A DNA stretch of 64,000 bases, from positions 102,516,171-102,580,170 of the forward strand of contig CM053144.1 of the NCBI GenBank assembly GCA_028571685.1, written 5' to 3'. A program made the translations under genes and the position numbers. The notes under the pieces are model-generated. The model had not been told where the DNA came from and did not search any database. It saw nothing but the letters and a program-made list of their open reading frames with translations. Each line of letters opens with the position of its first letter. The first letter of the stretch is position 1. Positions 60,884 through 64,000 of the stretch are shown here, piece by piece. Origin of the DNA: Heterohyrax brucei (lineage: Eukaryota; Chordata; Mammalia; Hyracoidea; Procaviidae).

Positions 60884-61032
60884 AACCCATTGTCCTTGAT
60901 GCTGACTCTGCAAACCCTACAGGACAGAGTAGAACAGCCCCATAAAGTTTCTAAGGAGTGGCTGGTAGATGTGAACTGTTGACTTTTTTGGTTAGCAGCC
61001 AAATTCTTTAACCGTTGTACCACCAGGACCTT
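60884..61032 (-). mobile_element. AfroSINE
   Basis: ctacaggacagagtagaaca, ccccataaagtttctaagga, ttttggttagcagccaaatt, cgttgtaccaccaggac. Confidence 0.85.
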
Positions 61033-61349
61033 CATACATCAAAAGGAAGTTATTTTTTCACAGGATTACATTATTCATATTACTTTGGCAATCTATGTTT
61101 CTTCCACTTGGAAATGTAATTTTTATTTAAAAATAAACATGATAAAGTCTGTCTCTTACTAATGAACTTGTAAATTACTAATTTTTCTTGTAGATAACAT
61201 ACTGGTATTTTTACAACAATAGCTTCTAATTGAAGGCACTCCAGGAGTGTCTTGTAGCCAAATAATATATTGGCTTACAAAATACCGATTATAACTCATG
61301 AACAATGTGCTCTCTTAAACAAAAAACTAAAGGAGACCAAACAGTCAAC
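61033..61349. other. intronic AT-rich sequence, unassigned
   Basis: Nothing recognised. Confidence 0.3.
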
Positions 61350-61573
61350 ATCTGCCCCAAAGCAAAGATGAGATGGCAAGAAGGGGCAAGGGAGGCAGAT
61401 CAACGGCAAGAGACAGAATGGAAATAATGAGAAAGCCGACACCTGTAAAAACTATAGCCAATGTGATGGGACAATCTGCACAAAAATGAAACAAACCGCA
61501 CAAAAACTGCTAGATGGGAACCTAATTTTGTGTCAACTTTCACCTAAAACACAATTAAATATTAAAAAAAAAA
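61350..61573 (+). mobile_element. L1 3' UTR end with A-tail
   Basis: agacagaatggaaataatga, atagccaatgtgatgggaca, caactttcacctaaaacaca then attaaatatt and an A-run. Confidence 0.6.
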
Positions 61574-61959
61574 GTTCCCATTAAAAGCTAAAATAAAAAG
61601 CTTTGTCACATACTTCTTTTTCATTGTTAATAATTTAAGATGCTTCGTAAATTTAAACAAGAGATAATAAGGTACTGTGGTTTTTAAAATTCATTTTCCC
61701 TTCTTTCATTTATTTTTATATTAAAATACAATATAACCGCAAAAAAGTACACAGGAGAGTTACACAAACTACTAGTCTGGAAAATTACACAAAGCAACTG
61801 TTAATAATCTCTTCTACTCTATGCCCCTTTTGAAGTTTGAACCATTTTATGTATTACCTATTATAAACTACCTTTAAAGCCAATACAGTAAGGCTGACTA
61901 GCTGGGCAAGTCGCAGGCTCTCTCCAGGCATCAGTTACTTGTGTGCCAACAGCCTCTGT

Positions 61960-62096
61960 TCTCACTAAGGCTCAGGTTGTAAACTGGAGGCCCTTGGGTA
62001 AAATCGAGCCTACAGACATGGTATGTTGGCCCTCCTGGTGGGCTTTTGTTTTTGTTTTATCTCAATGACAATATTTAAAAAACAGGATTCACTTAA
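61960..62096 (+). repeat. mammal-wide repeat, left part (family unresolved)
   Basis: gtaaactggaggcccttggg and taaaatcgagcctacagaca resemble a widely dispersed mammalian repeat. The right part continues after the L1 insertion at 62,626-62,690 (ataaaatcaggcaaaccaag). Confidence 0.4.
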
Positions 62097-62111
62097 AAGT
62101 TTAGGATTCTG

Positions 62112-62610
62112 GGACCGGAAGAGCCCGGACACCACCAGTGATAGCCACAGTGGAGCTCACAGAGATGAGTCTCACTGGCAACACAAGAATAAAAAAGGGT
62201 GCATCCTGAGATCTCCACTAAAAGACCTCAATTGATGGTCCAGCGGTTTCGAGGTTCCCCTGACAGCATGGCCCCTGGCCCTGATGCTGTCCTTACCTAT
62301 AAATCATAACGAAGCTCCACTCTTTGGACAGGAATGGATTGGACTTGGCAATGCAGAGTGACCATATACTGGATGCACTTTATGGTTCTATGCATCTGTA
62401 GGATATGATCCTGCTGACCTCTGGCTGGAGGAAGGAGAGTGGGTGAAGAGGAGGGGAAAGGAGGCTGTTGGGAGGATGACACATGGATGGAGCAGAGAGG
62501 AATAGTGTGCTGTCGCCGGGCAGGGAGAGGAGTGGAAGCTGCATATAGGTGGGCATGTAAATTTATACGGGAATGTACATTTTCACTCAGTCATATTAAA
62601 TAAATAAATA
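62112..62610 (+). mobile_element. L1 3' UTR insertion with 15-base target duplication
   Basis: aagtttaggattctg occurs at 62,097-62,111 and again at 62,611-62,625, directly after the attaaataaataaata tail. Its sequence parallels 33,945-34,431 of the larger L1 (gagtctcactggcaacacaa, gagatctccactaaaagacc, gcatggcccctggccctgat). 5'-truncated and non-coding. Confidence 0.9.
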
Positions 62611-62743
62611 AAGTTTAGGATTCTGTCTTTTATAAAATCAGGCAAACCAAGAGCAGAACATTGGCCATCATTTTCAGGTAGGGAATAGGTCCTCCACTTT
62701 CCCTGCATCCTACCTATACCATCTCAGGCATTTCTGTCCTTAC

Positions 62744-62833
62744 CTGGCTGGATATCTGAGGGCATTTGGCTTTCAGCTTCTTGAGGAGATATCCCAGGTC
62801 TGTTCCTGTTTGGGCACTAGTACCATATACATG
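62744..62833 (-). CDS. candidate internal exon 2 of an unidentified gene
   Basis: A 90-base segment (30 codons, phase 0 to 0) beginning HVYGTSAQTGTDLGYLL and ending KAKCPQISSQ. The acceptor tactttctcag|CA and the donor CAG|gtaagg are both close to the mammalian consensus. There is no repeat similarity, and its flank is only about 120 bases from a young L1 insertion. It joins the exon at 58.5 kb in frame. The protein is not recognised. The Leu/Lys-rich helical look suits an alpha-helical repeat protein, but that is an impression rather than a domain call. Confidence 0.6.
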
Positions 62834-62867
62834 CTGAGAAAGTATAAACTAAAAGGGGCAGGGGGAG

Positions 62868-62892
62868 TGTGAGAGAGAGAGAGAAAGAGAGA
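62868..62892 (+). repeat. (GA)n simple repeat
   Basis: gagagagagagagaaagaga, about 25 bases, just outside candidate exon 2. Confidence 0.85.
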
Positions 62893-63055
62893 CTAAATTA
62901 CATTCTATTTTACGTAAGGGAACAATAGCCTGCTAGTAAATTATGTTTAAAAAAAAAAAAGACAAACTATTAATGGCTTTATTAAAAAAGGATAAAGGAA
63001 TGGAAAAGTTTTTATCTTAAAATTCTGATTTGTAGAGAAGATGCAGGCCTATTAC

Positions 63056-63103
63056 CTTATCTTTATAATTTTCCCAAGCCAAAATATTGAGCAACACTCC
63101 TCC
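63056..63103 (-). CDS. candidate internal exon 1 of an unidentified gene (weak)
   Basis: A 48-base open segment reading GGVLLNILAWENYKDK, in phase 0 at both ends. The donor on the minus strand is AAG|gtaata, which is acceptable. The acceptor is ...gggaatgtag|GG, with a poor pyrimidine tract, so the 5' boundary is the weak point. It lies about 220 bases upstream of the next candidate exon and joins it in frame. An acceptor four bases further in would force a stop in the next exon, which favours the boundary given. The product is not recognised. It could be a chance pseudo-exon. Confidence 0.38.
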
Positions 63104-63420
63104 CTACATTCCCTCAAGAACAGGTAGGACTTTGCCTGACTAAAAAAATGTTCATTCAAGGGAACAGAGAGAAAGAACAGTCTGTCTAAAAGTTGTATTT
63201 TAAATTTAAAGATAAAATCTCTACTAAAGAAATAAAAACAAACAACTAAAAAGGTTTTAAGGTCTTAACATTCCTTAATTTTCCTTAATGTTAAGGATCC
63301 AATTATACTTAACATGTATTAAATTATTAGAAGCTATTCAGACTTTGTTACAGAATGGTCAAGACATGAGAAAAAAAAGAGCATAAAATATATTTGGGCA
63401 TAATCAAAAAAAAGAAAAAA

Positions 63421-63574
63421 AAATCCCACTACCACTGAGTCAATTCCTACACACAGCAGCCCTACAGAACAGAGTAGGACTGCCCCACAGAGTTTCCAAG
63501 GAGCAGCTGGTGGATTCGAACTGTCAACCTGCTGAGTAGCTGCCATAATACTCAACCACTACCATTGTGGTTTC
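63421..63574 (-). mobile_element. AfroSINE
   Basis: ccactaccactgagtcaatt, gccccacagagtttccaagg, agcagctggtggattcgaac, ctcaaccactaccattgtgg. Confidence 0.85.
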
Positions 63575-64000
63575 CTGTTTAGGCATAAATACCTAACACT
63601 TCACTATAAACACTAGTCATTTGGGTCAGATGTCAACTTTTAGTTTTCCTTCAATAAGAAGCTGGCATAGAGTTCTCAAGACTTTACTATACAAAAGATT
63701 TGTTTGTACAATTTGTTTCAAATACAGACTTCAGGTTCTGATGGCCAGAAATGCCAAGTCACTGGGTTTGGAGTGGCACCCAGTAATCAGCTTTTTGTAA
63801 CAGCCTTGGCCTCCACCCACCAAGACACATAAACATACTCACAAATACACACACACCACTTATACATGTACCAGGAAATTCAGACACAGATGGTTAAGAG
63901 GAGGCACCTTGCACAAACACTGAAACAAGGGAATTGCCTCTCTGCTTTTACTTAGGCCAGTCTGTATCTTTCCCCTCCAACCTTTCCCAAGAAGACAAAA
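63575..64000. other. intronic sequence, unassigned
   Basis: A short ca-rich stretch near 63,840-63,855. No further upstream exon could be supported. Confidence 0.3.

Noticed and set aside
1-64000. CRISPR arrays, operons, phage or bacterial islands
   Set aside because: The window is mammalian nuclear DNA throughout; none of these structures is present.
1-64000. Functional tRNA genes
   Set aside because: tRNA-like heads with B-boxes occur only as the 5' parts of AfroSINEs and MIRs.

Overview
This is vertebrate nuclear DNA: AT-rich, with no operons or bacterial-type genes, and crowded with mammalian transposable elements. The most diagnostic element is a tRNA-derived SINE whose body ends in a segment resembling the 3' end of the RTE (BovB-like) LINE. 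It occurs here more than twenty times on both strands. That AfroSINE/RTE pairing, plus L1 3' UTRs of a distinctive type, points to an afrotherian mammal, most likely an elephant. MIR, L2, MER5A-like and old L1/HAL1 remnants form an older, pan-mammalian layer.

The only host-gene signal I can support is on the minus strand. Short open segments bounded by GT-AG sites lie at about 63.1, 62.8, 58.5, 49.0, 46.8, 36.3, 24.9, 18.6, 11.7 and 4.9 kb. Read in that order, all of them join in a consistent reading phase. They end at a TGA that is followed about 25 bases later by AATAAA. Together they give 1,017 coding bases, the C-terminal 338 residues of a protein I do not recognise, spread over about 58 kb. 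Seven junction sets are strong and three exons (63.1, 49.0 and 36.3 kb) are weak. If the model is right, nearly the whole window is the 3' half of one gene with large introns, and sequence left of about 4.7 kb is 3' flank.

Layout: 1-4.7 kb, 3' flank with a MaLR solo LTR, a pair of inverted copies of an unnamed repeat, and a minus-strand L1 3' UTR. 4.7-11.6 kb, an RTE copy, a palindromic mariner and an LTR. 11.6-25 kb, SINEs, MIR, L2, L1 and LTR copies between exons. 25.5-35.4 kb, a nest of retroelements: an L1 3' UTR hit by an ERV LTR and a SINE, then a HAL1/L1-type element hit by a MaLR LTR and by a 5.3 kb L1 that itself carries an LTR-like insert. 35-46.7 kb, hAT-type elements, SINEs and an ERV LTR. 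46.9-48.9 kb, a two-LTR MaLR element. 50.8-57 kb, a second palindromic mariner, an ERV LTR joined to an L1 3' UTR, three tandem SINEs, and an RTE with its 5' half inverted. 58-64 kb, upstream exons, SINEs, and an L1 3' end with a clean 15-base target duplication.

All transposon reading frames seen are decayed. The one long open stretch in them is a 195-codon piece of L1 reverse transcriptase. No RNA genes, CRISPR arrays or CpG-island promoter were seen. Repeat names come from recognising sequence, not from a database search.
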